Positions 23,655-32,664 of a stretch of DNA of 39,504 bases are shown here, piece after piece (within the stretch, counting starts at the first letter, position 1; the number at the start of each line of letters is the position of its first letter). The position numbers and the translations under genes are program-made. The stretch comes from an uncultured Ruminococcus sp. (GTDB lineage: Bacteria > Bacillota > Clostridia > Lachnospirales > Lachnospiraceae), in assembly GCA_900544395.1 (NCBI GenBank), contig UQVC01000023.1, positions 1 to 39,504 of the forward strand, given 5' to 3'. Below the pieces are notes generated by a model. The model saw nothing but the letters and a program-made list of their open reading frames with translations. It was not told the origin of the DNA and made no database searches.

Positions 23655-24314
23655 ATGGCAAGTATTACTCTTGAAAATCTGAACAAAACATATCCAAACG
23701 GATTTGTATCAGTCAAAAATTTCTCTTTGCATATAGAAGACGGAGAGTTTGTTACATTTTACGGACCGAGTGGCTGCGGAAAGTCCACGGTATTGCGAAT
23801 GATTGGTGGCATGGAAGACATTACATCCGGAGAAATTTATCTGGGGAAAGATCTGCTCAATGATATTCTTCCACGAGACCGCAGTCTTGCCATGGCGTTT
23901 CAGAATTATCAGCTCTATTCTCATTTAAACGTCTATGATAACATTGCACTGGGACTTCGTCTTCGCAATCTTCCGCGTCAGATCATTGACAGCCGCGTAA
24001 AAATGGCAGCACATTTTTTCAATATCACGGATATTCTTGAGAAAAAGATTCGGGTGATCAACGAAGCGCAAAAGCAGCGGGTCGCTCTTGGACGTGCTGT
24101 TGTTTGCAAACCAAAAGTGCTTCTCGTAGATGAGGATTTTGCACGGCAGAACGAACAGCGCAGACACGAGATGCTGCGCGATATCCGCCGTATCAATCAA
24201 GAACTCGGCATTACGGTTCTTTACGTGACTAACAAACCGGAAGAGACGGAAATCCCCGGACAAAAAATCGTGTTTATGAAAGATGGCGAATTGATCGATA
24301 TCAGACAAGTTTAA
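23655..24314 (+). CDS. Lone ABC ATPase with degenerate catalytic motifs
   Basis: 219 residues resembling the nucleotide-binding domain of MalK/UgpC ATPases but without the C-terminal regulatory domain. Walker A (GPSGCGKST, about 37-45) and the Q-loop (AFQNYQLYSHL) are intact. The ABC signature LSGGQ has become INEAQ (followed by KQR), the D-loop is FARQN instead of LSNLD, and the switch His is Asn in VTNKPEE. Walker B (VLLVDE) keeps its Glu. It therefore should bind ATP but hydrolyse it poorly, if at all. No permease is adjacent. AAGGAGGTG precedes the ATG, and a strong terminator follows, so it is expressed as a stand-alone or spmB-linked gene. Regulatory or decayed function are both possible. 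Confidence 0.8.
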   Translation: MASITLENLNKTYPNGFVSVKNFSLHIEDGEFVTFYGPSGCGKSTVLRMIGGMEDITSGEIYLGKDLLNDILPRDRSLAMAFQNYQLYSHLNVYDNIALGLRLRNLPRQIIDSRVKMAAHFFNITDILEKKIRVINEAQKQRVALGRAVVCKPKVLLVDEDFARQNEQRRHEMLRDIRRINQELGITVLYVTNKPEETEIPGQKIVFMKDGELIDIRQV

Positions 24315-24321
24315 TCAAAAA

Positions 24322-24360
24322 GAACACAGAAGTTTCCAAACACTGCAAACTTCTGTGTTC
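24322..24360. terminator. Bidirectional terminator between the ABC ATPase and rsmI
   Basis: GAACACAGAAGTTT (24322-24335) pairs perfectly with 24347-24360 around an 11-base loop, flanked by A-rich and T-rich runs, ending both convergent transcripts. Confidence 0.88.
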
Positions 24361-24364
24361 CTTT

Positions 24365-25210
24365 TTATTTTCCGCTTTCCAGGTATTGATAAATATCCCG
24401 CTTGGACACTCCCCGGTCTTTTGCAACTGCTTTCATCGCTGTTTTTTTATCCATTCCCTGTTTCAAATACACTTCCATATGTTCCTCAATGGTCATTTCT
24501 TCCCACTGTTTTCTTTCTTCTTCCTGCATCTGCTCCCGGCTCTTTCCCGCCAGCACAAGCACACATTCGCCCTTTGGAGTGTTTGCCTCATAATAGGTGA
24601 CTGCCTCTTCCAGAGTTGCTGCAAAAGCCGTCTCATGCTTCTTCGTCAATTCTCTGCACACCGTGATCTTCCGATTGCCCAAATGCTCCAGAAGAAGTTT
24701 TAATGTCTTGACGAGACGGTGAGGAGCCTCATACAGAATCACGGTTCTGGTCTCATGCTCCAGTTCTTTTAAAATCTGCTCTCGTTCTTTTTTATCCGAT
24801 GGCAAAAATGCTTCGAATGCAAAGCGTCTGGTCGACAATCCGGAAATGGTCAACGCTGTAATACAGGCTGCTGCCCCAGGAAGTGATGTCACTGGAACCC
24901 CTGCTTCATAGCACATTTTTACCAGTTCTTCTCCCGGATCGGAAATTCCCGGTGTACCTGCATCTGTAATCAGTGCAATATTCTGTCCTTCCAGCAGCTT
25001 TTCCACCAGTTTTCGCCCTTTTTCATATTTATTATACTCATGATAGCTGGTCATCGGCGTCTGTATTTCAAAATGATTCAGCAGTTTTATACTATTTCTT
25101 GTATCCTCTGCTGCAATCAGATCTACCTCTTTTAAAATCCGGATCACACGAAAAGTCATATCTTCCAGATTTCCAATGGGAGTCGCACACAAATATAATG
25201 TTCCTGTCAT
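24365..25210 (-). CDS. rsmI: 16S rRNA (cytidine-1402-2'-O)-methyltransferase
   Basis: 281 residues of the tetrapyrrole-methylase-fold RsmI family. Signatures include GTLYLCATPIGNLEDMTFR at the start, AAEDTRNSIKLLNHF, ALITDAGTPGISDPGEELV (about 80-98) and LPGAAACITALTISGL. The C-terminal extension ends in a helix-turn-helix-like stretch (KKTAMKAVAKDRGVSKRDIYQYL). The enzyme methylates C1402 in the ribosomal decoding centre with S-adenosylmethionine. The start codon overlaps the trmN stop by 4 bases, giving an operon holB-ricT-trmN-rsmI. Confidence 0.95.
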   Translation of the reverse strand: MTGTLYLCATPIGNLEDMTFRVIRILKEVDLIAAEDTRNSIKLLNHFEIQTPMTSYHEYNKYEKGRKLVEKLLEGQNIALITDAGTPGISDPGEELVKMCYEAGVPVTSLPGAAACITALTISGLSTRRFAFEAFLPSDKKEREQILKELEHETRTVILYEAPHRLVKTLKLLLEHLGNRKITVCRELTKKHETAFAATLEEAVTYYEANTPKGECVLVLAGKSREQMQEEERKQWEEMTIEEHMEVYLKQGMDKKTAMKAVAKDRGVSKRDIYQYLESGK

Positions 25211-25932
25211 TCTTCTTCCTTTCTCTCATCCCGTTCATGGGAATACATAATAATCGGCGGCTCGATGGTCACACGGGACTTTCCTCCCCGCAAGCCTTCA
25301 ATCAACACCATCGTAGGCTCTTTGTCAATATAAGGATGGATAAACTGGATCCGCTTTGGTTCAATCTTATAAGCGCTCATCTTTGTCAGGATCTCTGCCA
25401 GACGAAATGGCTTATGGATCATATAAAACCGGCCTTTTCCATCTGCAAGAAGCTGCTTGCTCTCCCGCAAAATATCATCCAGCGTGCATAAAACTTCATG
25501 CCTTGCGATTGCCTTTGCATCTTTCGGATTTTTCAGTCCATGCTCATTTAACATATACGGCGGATTCGTCACGATCACATCAAAAAAAGTCGGCTTAAAT
25601 GTTGCTGCCGCCTCTTTGATATCCCCCTGCACAATTTTAATCTTTTCCTGCAAATGATTCCATTCTACACTTCTTCGTGCCATATCTGCGCTTTCCTCTT
25701 GGATCTCAAGCCCGATAAACTGCTCTCCCCGGGTCTTAGCCGATAATAAGATTGGCAAAATTCCAGTTCCTGTTCCCAGATCCAGAACTTTCTCTCCCGG
25801 CTTTACTTTTGCAAAATCAGAAAGCATCACTGCATCTATCCCAAAACAAAATCGACTTGGATCCTGGATGATCTGCAGCCCATCAAGCTGCAGATCATCC
25901 AGACGCTCTCCTGGTTTTAAATTATTTGTCAT
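25207..25932 (-). CDS. trmN: tRNA1(Val) (adenine-N6)-methyltransferase family protein
   Basis: 241-residue Rossmann methyltransferase (YabB/TrmN6 family). The SAM-binding loop is VLDLGTGTGILPILL (about 49-63), and the catalytic motif NPPY lies at about 123-126, typical for N6-adenine methylation. The opening GERLDDLQLDGLQIIQ and the C-terminal IQFIHPYIDKEPTMVLIEGLRGGKS are family marks. It overlaps ricT by 11 bases and rsmI by 4 bases, the same order as yaaT-yabA-yabB-yabC in Bacillus without yabA. No odd features. Confidence 0.9.
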   Translation of the reverse strand: MTNNLKPGERLDDLQLDGLQIIQDPSRFCFGIDAVMLSDFAKVKPGEKVLDLGTGTGILPILLSAKTRGEQFIGLEIQEESADMARRSVEWNHLQEKIKIVQGDIKEAAATFKPTFFDVIVTNPPYMLNEHGLKNPKDAKAIARHEVLCTLDDILRESKQLLADGKGRFYMIHKPFRLAEILTKMSAYKIEPKRIQFIHPYIDKEPTMVLIEGLRGGKSRVTIEPPIIMYSHERDERKEEE

Positions 25933-26827
25933 CTAACCTGGACGCTCCTTCTCCCTTTTCCAGTTCCGCTAACTTTCTCATCTCTTCTTTGGAAACTTTC
26001 GCTTTTCTCTTTCGTGGACGGAATTTTAATTCCTCTGCCTGATATTCCCGGATCTCTTTTTCATCATTTTCCAAATTTACAACGACCTTCACCAGTTTTC
26101 TCAGAACACTCAGAGAATGAACCGTTCCTGTCAGTCCATCAGATGTCGTAACCGTATCTCCCACAGACGGAAGCTGACTGTTTAATTCTTCATATGTCTC
26201 TTCCTCATTTGTGAGACAACACATCAGTCTGCCGCACACACCGGAAATCTTCGTTGGATTCAAAGACAGGTTCTGCTCCTTGGCCATCTTGATCGAAACC
26301 GCTGCAAACTCAGACAGATACGTGTGACAGCAAAGCGGTCTGCCGCAGATTCCGATTCCTCCGCGAATCTTCGTCTCATCCCTGACTCCGATCTGCCGCA
26401 GCTCAATTCGGATTCGGAAGACTGCTGCCAGATCCTTCACCAGTTCCCTGAAATCAATCCGCCCGTCTGCAGTAAAATAAAATAAAACTTTATTGTTATC
26501 AAATGTATATTCTGCATCGATCAGCTTCATCTCAAGACCATGCTTTCTGATCTTCTCCAGACAAATCTGAAATGCTTCTTTTTCTTTCTCTCTGTTCTTT
26601 TCTTCTGTCTTCTGATCCTGCTCTGTCGCGATCCGAATGACAGATTTCAATGGCTGTACCACCTCTTCATCTTTTACTTTTCTGGTTCCGATCACAACTT
26701 TGCCGTACTCTACTCCCCGCGCAGTCTCTACGATCACATGGTCACCCTGTTTGATGTCAAACTTTCCCGGTGAAAAATAGTAAATCTTTCCAGCTGTCCG
26801 AAACCTTACTCCAATCACTTTTGTCAT
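25922..26827 (-). CDS. ricT: PSP1-domain protein RicT/YaaT
   Basis: 301 residues. The PSP1 domain includes MTKVIGVRFRTAGKIYYFSPG and GIGICGRPLCCHTYL plus SGVCGRLMCCL (about 156-215), whose cysteines bind an iron-sulfur cluster in the Bacillus RicAFT complex. That complex modulates RNase Y-dependent mRNA maturation and the phosphorelay to Spo0A. The C-terminal tail is Lys/Arg-rich. The gene starts 4 bases after the holB stop codon, so it is co-transcribed with DNA replication and RNA-modification genes, as in Bacillus. Confidence 0.93.
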   Translation of the reverse strand: MTKVIGVRFRTAGKIYYFSPGKFDIKQGDHVIVETARGVEYGKVVIGTRKVKDEEVVQPLKSVIRIATEQDQKTEEKNREKEKEAFQICLEKIRKHGLEMKLIDAEYTFDNNKVLFYFTADGRIDFRELVKDLAAVFRIRIELRQIGVRDETKIRGGIGICGRPLCCHTYLSEFAAVSIKMAKEQNLSLNPTKISGVCGRLMCCLTNEEETYEELNSQLPSVGDTVTTSDGLTGTVHSLSVLRKLVKVVVNLENDEKEIREYQAEELKFRPRKRKAKVSKEEMRKLAELEKGEGASRLDDK

Positions 26828-26831
26828 CCTA

Positions 26832-27827
26832 TTAGTTCTCCTTTATTGTCAATAAAAGCAATTCCATTGTCAGCTCAAAATTGACATTTGCTTTTAATCT
26901 GGCCTTTGCCTTTTCGATGCCATCCAGAATATTCTCGATTCCTTCATAAGAGCTCTTGCTTGCCCGCTCTTTGATGTAGCGGAGCTGATCTGAAAATACA
27001 ACCTGATCCACATTCTTTGTGGCTTTATAGATCAGGACATCCCGATACCACACGGAAAGCACATCCAGATAATCCGTGATATTCATTTTATAAGAAACCA
27101 CACGCTTTACCGCTGCTTCCAGCGCATCCACATCCATATCATTGATCTCCCGCAGAAGATGGACTGCCTCTTCTTTGATCTCATTGAAATGCTCGGATGT
27201 TGCAAGCATAATGGCTCTCCCCATATTGCCCTGTGCAAATGCTACACACACATCTGCCTTATAATCCGGAATCTCCATCTGTTCCATCAGATACTTTTTG
27301 ATCAGCTGATCTTTGATGTTTCTCAATTTCAGCATCACACATCTGGAACGGATCGTCGGAAGAAGAATCTCTGCGTTCTCTGTCAAAAGTAAGATCACCG
27401 CATATGCCGGCGGTTCCTCAATCGTCTTTAACAATGCATTCTGCGCCTGTACGCTCATCATATCTGCATCCGGTACAATATAAATCTTATACTTGCTGCT
27501 GTATGGCTTGATGACAATATCATTATTGATCTGCTCTCTGATATCATCGATACTGATGGTATTCGGCTTTTCGTGCGTCACCTTGATGATATCCGGCTGA
27601 TTATTGGATGCTGCCTGTTTGCAAGACTGACACTTACCACATGCATCTCCATCTTCATCCCGATTCTGACACTGCAGGCTCATAGCGAACAGATTTGCCA
27701 GAAGTCGTTTTCCGGAACCTTTTTCCCCGTTTAAAATATATGCATGGGAAACTTTGTCTGTCTTTACTGCATTTTCAATGTACTGTATTATATTTTTATG
27801 CCCAACTACGTCTTTAAAACTGCTCAT
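26832..27827 (-). CDS. holB: DNA polymerase III delta' subunit
   Basis: 331-residue AAA+ clamp-loader subunit. It has DVVGHKNIIQYIENAV, the P-loop GEKGSGKRLLA (about 34-44), a Cys zinc module (CQNRDEDGDACGKCQSC), sensor region ADMMSVQAQNALLKTIEEPP and PTIRSRCVMLKL. Delta' helps load the sliding clamp on DNA. In Bacillus the thymidylate kinase gene precedes holB; here the ugp-like operon occupies that side, so the block is interrupted. A TATACT -10-like element lies about 50 bases upstream. Confidence 0.93.
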   Translation of the reverse strand: MSSFKDVVGHKNIIQYIENAVKTDKVSHAYILNGEKGSGKRLLANLFAMSLQCQNRDEDGDACGKCQSCKQAASNNQPDIIKVTHEKPNTISIDDIREQINNDIVIKPYSSKYKIYIVPDADMMSVQAQNALLKTIEEPPAYAVILLLTENAEILLPTIRSRCVMLKLRNIKDQLIKKYLMEQMEIPDYKADVCVAFAQGNMGRAIMLATSEHFNEIKEEAVHLLREINDMDVDALEAAVKRVVSYKMNITDYLDVLSVWYRDVLIYKATKNVDQVVFSDQLRYIKERASKSSYEGIENILDGIEKAKARLKANVNFELTMELLLLTIKEN

Positions 27828-27873
27828 ATCATCACCTGCTGTCTTTTTTTGAATTTCTTCTGGTTACTTTTTC

Positions 27874-27879
27874 AGTATA
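27874..27879 (-). promoter_or_regulatory. Candidate -10 element for the holB operon
   Basis: TATACT reads toward holB and is preceded by a TG-containing extended context (ATGC). The -35 region is weak, so this is a modest call. Confidence 0.4.
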
Positions 27880-27950
27880 GCATAATTTTGATGTAAGATA
27901 TACCCCAAAACATTTCTCACTTCTTTTTTTCTGACTGTACAGACAAGAAA

Positions 27951-27978
27951 AAAACAGCAGAAATACTTCCGCTGTTTT
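27951..27978 (-). terminator. Terminator of the ugp-like operon
   Basis: AAAACAGC/GCTGTTTT with an extended GGAA/TTCT stem (one G-T pair) and a following T run begins one base after the ATPase stop codon. Confidence 0.85.
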
Positions 27979-27979
27979 C

Positions 27980-29065
27980 TTATATCCTGATTCCTGTATC
28001 TTTATCAAACAAATGCAGTCTTTCTCTTCTAAGAGTGAAGGAAATCTGATCACCTCTCCGATACGGTGTATCTGCATCGGTCTGCAGTGCTATATCCTTT
28101 CCATCAAACATAAAGTAGAGATAGGTTTGTGCGCCCAGCATTTCATAGACTAAGATCTCATGCTTTATTCCTTCCTCTGCAAGCACCAGATCTTCCGGTC
28201 TGACACCAACTGTAATCTTCTCCCCCATGTATCCTTTCTGTAACGCTCTTTTTGCATCTTCTTCTGTCAGATCCACCGAAAATTCTCCCATCTGAAGATA
28301 CATTCCATGTTCTCCGCCTCTGCAGCATTTCCCCTGGAAGAAATTCATCGGCGGCATTCCGATAAAACCTGCCACAAATGTATTTGCGGGACGATTATAA
28401 AGTTCTTCCGGAGAGGCAACCTGTTGGATCACACCATCTTTCATCACCACGATCTTGGTTCCGAGTGTCATTGCCTCAGTCTGATCATGTGTCACATAAA
28501 TAAATGTTGTTTTCAGCTTCTGATAGAGTTTTAATATCTCTGCCCTCATCTGTGTTCTCAGTTTTGCATCCAGGTTAGACAGTGGTTCATCCATAAGAAA
28601 GATTTTGGGATTTCGTACAATTGCGCGTCCCATTGCCACTCTCTGTTTCTGCCCTCCAGAGAGCTCTCCCGGTTTCCGATCCAGTACTTCTTCCAGCCCC
28701 AGGATTTTTGCCACTTCCTCTACTTTCTGTCTGCGTTCTTTTTTCGGTACTTTTTTCAGCCGAAGGCTGTATGCCATATTTTCAAATACAGTCATATGAG
28801 GATATAACGCATAATTTTGAAATACCATTGCAATATCCCGGTCGCATGACTGTACCTGATTCATCATTTTCCCGTCAATCAGCAGCTTTCCGTCAGATAT
28901 CTCCTCCAGCCCTGCGATCATTCGCAGAGTTGTCGATTTCCCGCATCCGGAAGGTCCTACAAAAATGACAAATTCCTGATCTTTGATCTCCAGATTAAAA
29001 TCCCGGACCGCAACCACTTGGTCTTCATATTTTTTATATACATGTTTCAACTGAATCTCAGCCAC
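27980..29065 (-). CDS. ugpC: UgpC/MsmK-type ABC transporter ATPase
   Basis: 361 residues, the usual length for a complete MalK/UgpC-type subunit. Walker A (GPSGCGKSTT), signature LSGGQKQR, Walker B with D-loop (FLMDEPLSNLDA) and the switch His (VTHDQTEAM) are all intact. The C-terminal third is the OB-fold (TOBE) domain including VGVRPEDLVL. It energises import by the neighbouring permeases. The GTG at 29065 is chosen because GGAAGGAGG lies 7 bases upstream; the longer frame from 29152 is antisense-free but overlaps the HAD gene and lacks a site. Last gene of the operon. Confidence 0.9.
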   Translation of the reverse strand: MAEIQLKHVYKKYEDQVVAVRDFNLEIKDQEFVIFVGPSGCGKSTTLRMIAGLEEISDGKLLIDGKMMNQVQSCDRDIAMVFQNYALYPHMTVFENMAYSLRLKKVPKKERRQKVEEVAKILGLEEVLDRKPGELSGGQKQRVAMGRAIVRNPKIFLMDEPLSNLDAKLRTQMRAEILKLYQKLKTTFIYVTHDQTEAMTLGTKIVVMKDGVIQQVASPEELYNRPANTFVAGFIGMPPMNFFQGKCCRGGEHGMYLQMGEFSVDLTEEDAKRALQKGYMGEKITVGVRPEDLVLAEEGIKHEILVYEMLGAQTYLYFMFDGKDIALQTDADTPYRRGDQISFTLRRERLHLFDKDTGIRI

Positions 29066-29084
29066 AGCAATGCCTCCTTCCTTT

Positions 29085-29807
29085 TTATATCTGTTCCAGT
29101 AATCGTGGAAGTTCTTCCACTGACTGCAAAATATAATCCGCTTCTTCAGCAAAATCTTTTGCCCGACTCACTCCACTTAAAACGCCAATTGCAATACCGC
29201 CATTTTCTCTTGCAAATCGAATATCATTATAGGTATCCCCTACCACTGCGATTTCATATGGCTGTAAACCAAATTTTCTCTGAAATTCCAGAAACATATC
29301 CGCCTCTGGCTTAGGACGCAGCACTTTATCATCTGCTCCTATATAATCAAATTTTTCCAGTACTCTCAGCCGTGTCAGACAATTTTTTGCGGATGCCACT
29401 GTGTCTGCCGTTGCAAGTCCGATTCGTATATTTCTTTGCTTCAAAACATCCAGAACTGCTTTGATATCTGCTGTTTCCACATACTGCGCCTGGTTTTCCA
29501 TTACATATCCGTCAAACAACCTCTCCAGCTGCATTTTCATCTTTTCACAGTCCAGACAAATCTGTTGTTCCGCAAGTGCATTTGTAATATCTTCTGCAAT
29601 TTCCCCATATGACTTATATGCCAGACCCCCATACGGATCAATTTTTCCGTCTTCTACTCCCATCGCTTTCAGAATGCAGTCCTGCATATCCCCGGGAAGC
29701 TGATTTTCCTGTAAAAGATGCTTCACTACTGTATTTGCCGCTCCCAGCCATAAGGAAAAAAAATCAATCAATGTTCCATCTTTATCAAATAAAATACCTT
29801 TTATCAT
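29085..29807 (-). CDS. HAD-superfamily phosphatase (phosphoglycolate phosphatase-like)
   Basis: 240 residues of HAD subfamily IA. Motif I is FDKDGTLID (nucleophile D8, acid D10), motif II the Thr/Ala region IGLATADT, motif III the Lys in RPKPEAD (about 193), and motif IV VGDTYNDIRFA (about 208-218). A helical cap lies between motifs I and II. It sits between the PHP hydrolase and the transporter ATPase in the ugp-like operon, so a reasonable guess is that it removes phosphate from the product released from the imported phosphodiester. Confidence 0.88.
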   Translation of the reverse strand: MIKGILFDKDGTLIDFFSLWLGAANTVVKHLLQENQLPGDMQDCILKAMGVEDGKIDPYGGLAYKSYGEIAEDITNALAEQQICLDCEKMKMQLERLFDGYVMENQAQYVETADIKAVLDVLKQRNIRIGLATADTVASAKNCLTRLRVLEKFDYIGADDKVLRPKPEADMFLEFQRKFGLQPYEIAVVGDTYNDIRFARENGGIAIGVLSGVSRAKDFAEEADYILQSVEELPRLLEQI

Positions 29808-29812
29808 CTATG

Positions 29813-31300
29813 TCAACCTTCTAATTTTTTTACGATTTCTCCAAACGTTGTTTGTTCCGGCTCTTTTCTTCCCCTGGATACCGGATTTACAAAGCCCAGG
29901 AATTCCTGTTCTTTTGTGCGGACTTCCAATCGGATCCACTGCCATGTGGCTTCTTCCAGGATCAAATGTGCTTTTACCTGATACGTCCCATCTTCCAACC
30001 GTTCAACTGGAAGTGCCACATAATTTCCATTCATCACAAGAAAAATTTCCGGTTCTTCGATCAGTCCTGACACATCTGCCTGATACAGAATCTCACACTT
30101 TTGATTCGGAAGTTTATCTCCAGGAAGGTAGCGTTTTCCATCCACTTCAATCCTTGGTTCTATTCTGCAGAATCTGGTCACACACATATGTCCCTGCTCA
30201 ACTGACTGCATCAGATTTCGTGGACTTAATCCCTCGCAAAATACCCAGGTCGTCGGATCCCCCACTGCAGAAGGCAGTGTTGCCCCCTCATACAATTCTT
30301 CTTCCAGATTGTGGGAATCACTTCCTCCCACTCCGAAAAGCCGAATTCCTGTATTCCATACTTCATCCAAAAAGCGGATAGCTTTATCGTTGGACTCAGG
30401 TCCGTCCGGATAGGTGGGGTCGTTGATGATTTCCATGCAGTCGATATCCCGCAAGTCAGTATTCTCAAATCGCCATTTCCAGATGGTCAGAAACGGATGG
30501 TTGATGCTGCGAAGCCACCCTTTTTTCTTTGCTTCTTCTATGGTCTGCTCCATATAAGTATTGATGACATCCTCTCCGTTATGTTTTACGATTTCCAGTA
30601 TTCTTTCCGGCATTTCTGTAATTCCAAACAGATTCATATGCCCATTGTCTGTTGTAATTTCGATTCCCGGAAGTACACACAAGGATGTTTTGCACCAGCC
30701 CGTGTGCATTAAATTATGTTCTGTCGGCACATAAAAGTCCAATCCACGCTCTTCTGCTCGTTTAGACGCATGTTCTATGGTTTCTTTTCCATCAGACAGT
30801 CTTGTATGTGTATGAAAATCCCCGGAATACCATTTCGATTCGGTTTGAAAGGATTTTTCCCATTGATAGCGCTTTTCTGATATAGAAAGTTCGTTCTCTA
30901 CCCAGCAGTCGCCTCCGATTGGATCCGAAAGATTTTCTTTTTGATCCGAAATGGTCATCACAATTTCTCCGGTACGATTTCCCAGTTTTTGTGCGACATA
31001 TTCTGTAAAGATTCCCATTCCGATTTTCCAGATTCCCGGGTGGATTTCTCCGGGAACCCCTCCAATTGTCGTATCCTGAGCTGTTTTTCCGATGCCCGGA
31101 TTCTGCTGCCCGTATCCGAGCAGCTTCTGAAACCGGATCTTTTGTTTCGGATCTTCCAAAAATAGAAATGTCATATACTGAAATTCTTCCGGTACCTCCA
31201 GTGTCATCTGGATCTGTTCTGTCCCATCCGGAATTTCCACCCATTTTTCCTGAATATTTTTTTCTGCTTTTCCAATTTTAAATCTGATCTGTTCTTTCAT
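29813..31300 (-). CDS. PHP-domain metallohydrolase (CehA/McbA family)
   Basis: 495 residues. The N-terminal 150 residues form a beta-rich region, then a PHP phosphoesterase domain begins with GDFHTHTRLSDG (about 158-169), followed by GLDFYVPTEHN, LPGIEITTDNGHMNLFG, SINHPF and VGGSDSHN (near 335), which together carry the His/Asp/Glu metal ligands. The C-terminal part is again beta-rich and may bind substrate. The ATG at 31300 lies 1 base past the binding-protein stop codon, implying coupling; a start at 31345 would lie inside that gene. CehA-type proteins are often coupled to transporters of glycerol-phosphate type; phosphodiester cleavage is inferred. Confidence 0.85.
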   Translation of the reverse strand: MKEQIRFKIGKAEKNIQEKWVEIPDGTEQIQMTLEVPEEFQYMTFLFLEDPKQKIRFQKLLGYGQQNPGIGKTAQDTTIGGVPGEIHPGIWKIGMGIFTEYVAQKLGNRTGEIVMTISDQKENLSDPIGGDCWVENELSISEKRYQWEKSFQTESKWYSGDFHTHTRLSDGKETIEHASKRAEERGLDFYVPTEHNLMHTGWCKTSLCVLPGIEITTDNGHMNLFGITEMPERILEIVKHNGEDVINTYMEQTIEEAKKKGWLRSINHPFLTIWKWRFENTDLRDIDCMEIINDPTYPDGPESNDKAIRFLDEVWNTGIRLFGVGGSDSHNLEEELYEGATLPSAVGDPTTWVFCEGLSPRNLMQSVEQGHMCVTRFCRIEPRIEVDGKRYLPGDKLPNQKCEILYQADVSGLIEEPEIFLVMNGNYVALPVERLEDGTYQVKAHLILEEATWQWIRLEVRTKEQEFLGFVNPVSRGRKEPEQTTFGEIVKKLEG

Positions 31301-31301
31301 T

Positions 31302-32606
31302 TTATAATGCATCCAATGCTTCCTGTGCTGTTTTCTGAGCTTCATCCAGAGCTTCCTTCGCCGGAATATTTTCCAGCTCTACTTTATCTGCTGCAATTGT
31401 CAGAGCATCCAGAATCTTTCCTCCCGTTAGATCCTGAAGTGCCGGAGTACCATGAGATGCCTGCTGAAGTGGAACCAATGCTTGTGGATTTTCCTTTGCA
31501 TAAGCCTGGAATTCTTCCACTTCCTGTGTAGACTCCCGAACTGCTACATACCCTGTTCCCATAGACCATTTTGCCTGATTTTCCGGTGTTGTAAAATATT
31601 TCATAAATTCATACACGCCTTCTTTTTCTTCATCCGAAGAACTTTCAAGCATGACAAGCTGCAGCGCATCTGCTGTCGGTGCTGACGGATTTTCACCAAA
31701 TCCAGGCTGCTCCATTGCCCCTACAATCTCAAAATCCAGATCTGCCTGATCTCCGGAAGAACCTGTATATCCTCCTGCTTTGTTCTGCAGTACATCATCA
31801 ATGGTCGTGTACCAGTATTCCCAGCCCTGTCCGCCGGAATTTACTTTCATGATCTTGTCATCATGGATCCATGTACGGAAACTCTCCCATACTTCCACCC
31901 ATTCGTCGGAATTGATCATAACTTTTGTCCCATCTTCGTTCAAAAGAGTTGCTCCGTTACTCAGTGATGCATCCACCAGATTTCCTAAGCCCCACATAGG
32001 CTCCCATCCTACAAATGAACCATCTGAGGCCGTCATTTTCTCTGCTGCCTTTTCCAGATCCTGCCATGTCTTGATCGTTGTCGGATCAATTCCTGCTTTT
32101 TCAAATGCTGCCTTGTTATAGTACATCACCTGTGTTGTTCCATATGCAGGAAGTGCAAATAATTTTCCATCCTCATCTTCTCCCTGCTCATAGAATACTG
32201 ACAGATAATCATCCTTCTCAAAATCTTCATCTTTTTCTACATACTCGTTGATGTCTGCGACCAGATTTTTCTGAGACAGATTTCTGGATTTATCCGTATC
32301 CAGAAGCGCCATATCCGGAGCTTTTTTTCCGGCAATTCCTGCCTGTAGTTTTTCATACGTCTCGGTGTAATCTGCCTGTGTTGTTGTCTTTACTTCATAA
32401 GTATCCTGCGATTCATTGAATGCATCTACGATCTCCTGAAATACATTCACTGCCGTCTTTCCTCCGGAATACCAGAGATCCAGCTGAATCTTTCCATCGG
32501 CTGTTTTGGTTGCCTCTGCCGCTGCTGCTTCCTTATTTCCACATCCTGTCACAAAAGACATTCCAAGTACGCAAACCAGTAATGCTGATACGATTTTCTT
32601 TTTCAT
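31302..32606 (-). CDS. ugpB: Extracellular solute-binding lipoprotein (UgpB/family 1)
   Basis: 434 residues with signal peptide and lipobox (SFVTGC, lipidated C22), then a family 1 solute-binding fold: LDLWYSGGKTAVNVFQEIVDAFNES, KAPDMALLDTDKSRNL, LPAYGTTQVMYYNKAAFEKAGIDP and the QPGFGENPSAPTADALQLVML hinge. It captures a sugar or glycerophosphodiester outside the cell and delivers it to the two permeases encoded just upstream. It lies 58 bases downstream of the second permease gene. AAAGGAGAAAAAG precedes the start codon. Confidence 0.9.
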   Translation of the reverse strand: MKKKIVSALLVCVLGMSFVTGCGNKEAAAAEATKTADGKIQLDLWYSGGKTAVNVFQEIVDAFNESQDTYEVKTTTQADYTETYEKLQAGIAGKKAPDMALLDTDKSRNLSQKNLVADINEYVEKDEDFEKDDYLSVFYEQGEDEDGKLFALPAYGTTQVMYYNKAAFEKAGIDPTTIKTWQDLEKAAEKMTASDGSFVGWEPMWGLGNLVDASLSNGATLLNEDGTKVMINSDEWVEVWESFRTWIHDDKIMKVNSGGQGWEYWYTTIDDVLQNKAGGYTGSSGDQADLDFEIVGAMEQPGFGENPSAPTADALQLVMLESSSDEEKEGVYEFMKYFTTPENQAKWSMGTGYVAVRESTQEVEEFQAYAKENPQALVPLQQASHGTPALQDLTGGKILDALTIAADKVELENIPAKEALDEAQKTAQEALDAL

Positions 32607-32664
32607 TTTCTTTTTCTCCTTTAGTTTGTATCGTTTTTCTTTGCTTTCTTTATGTAAAAAAGGA

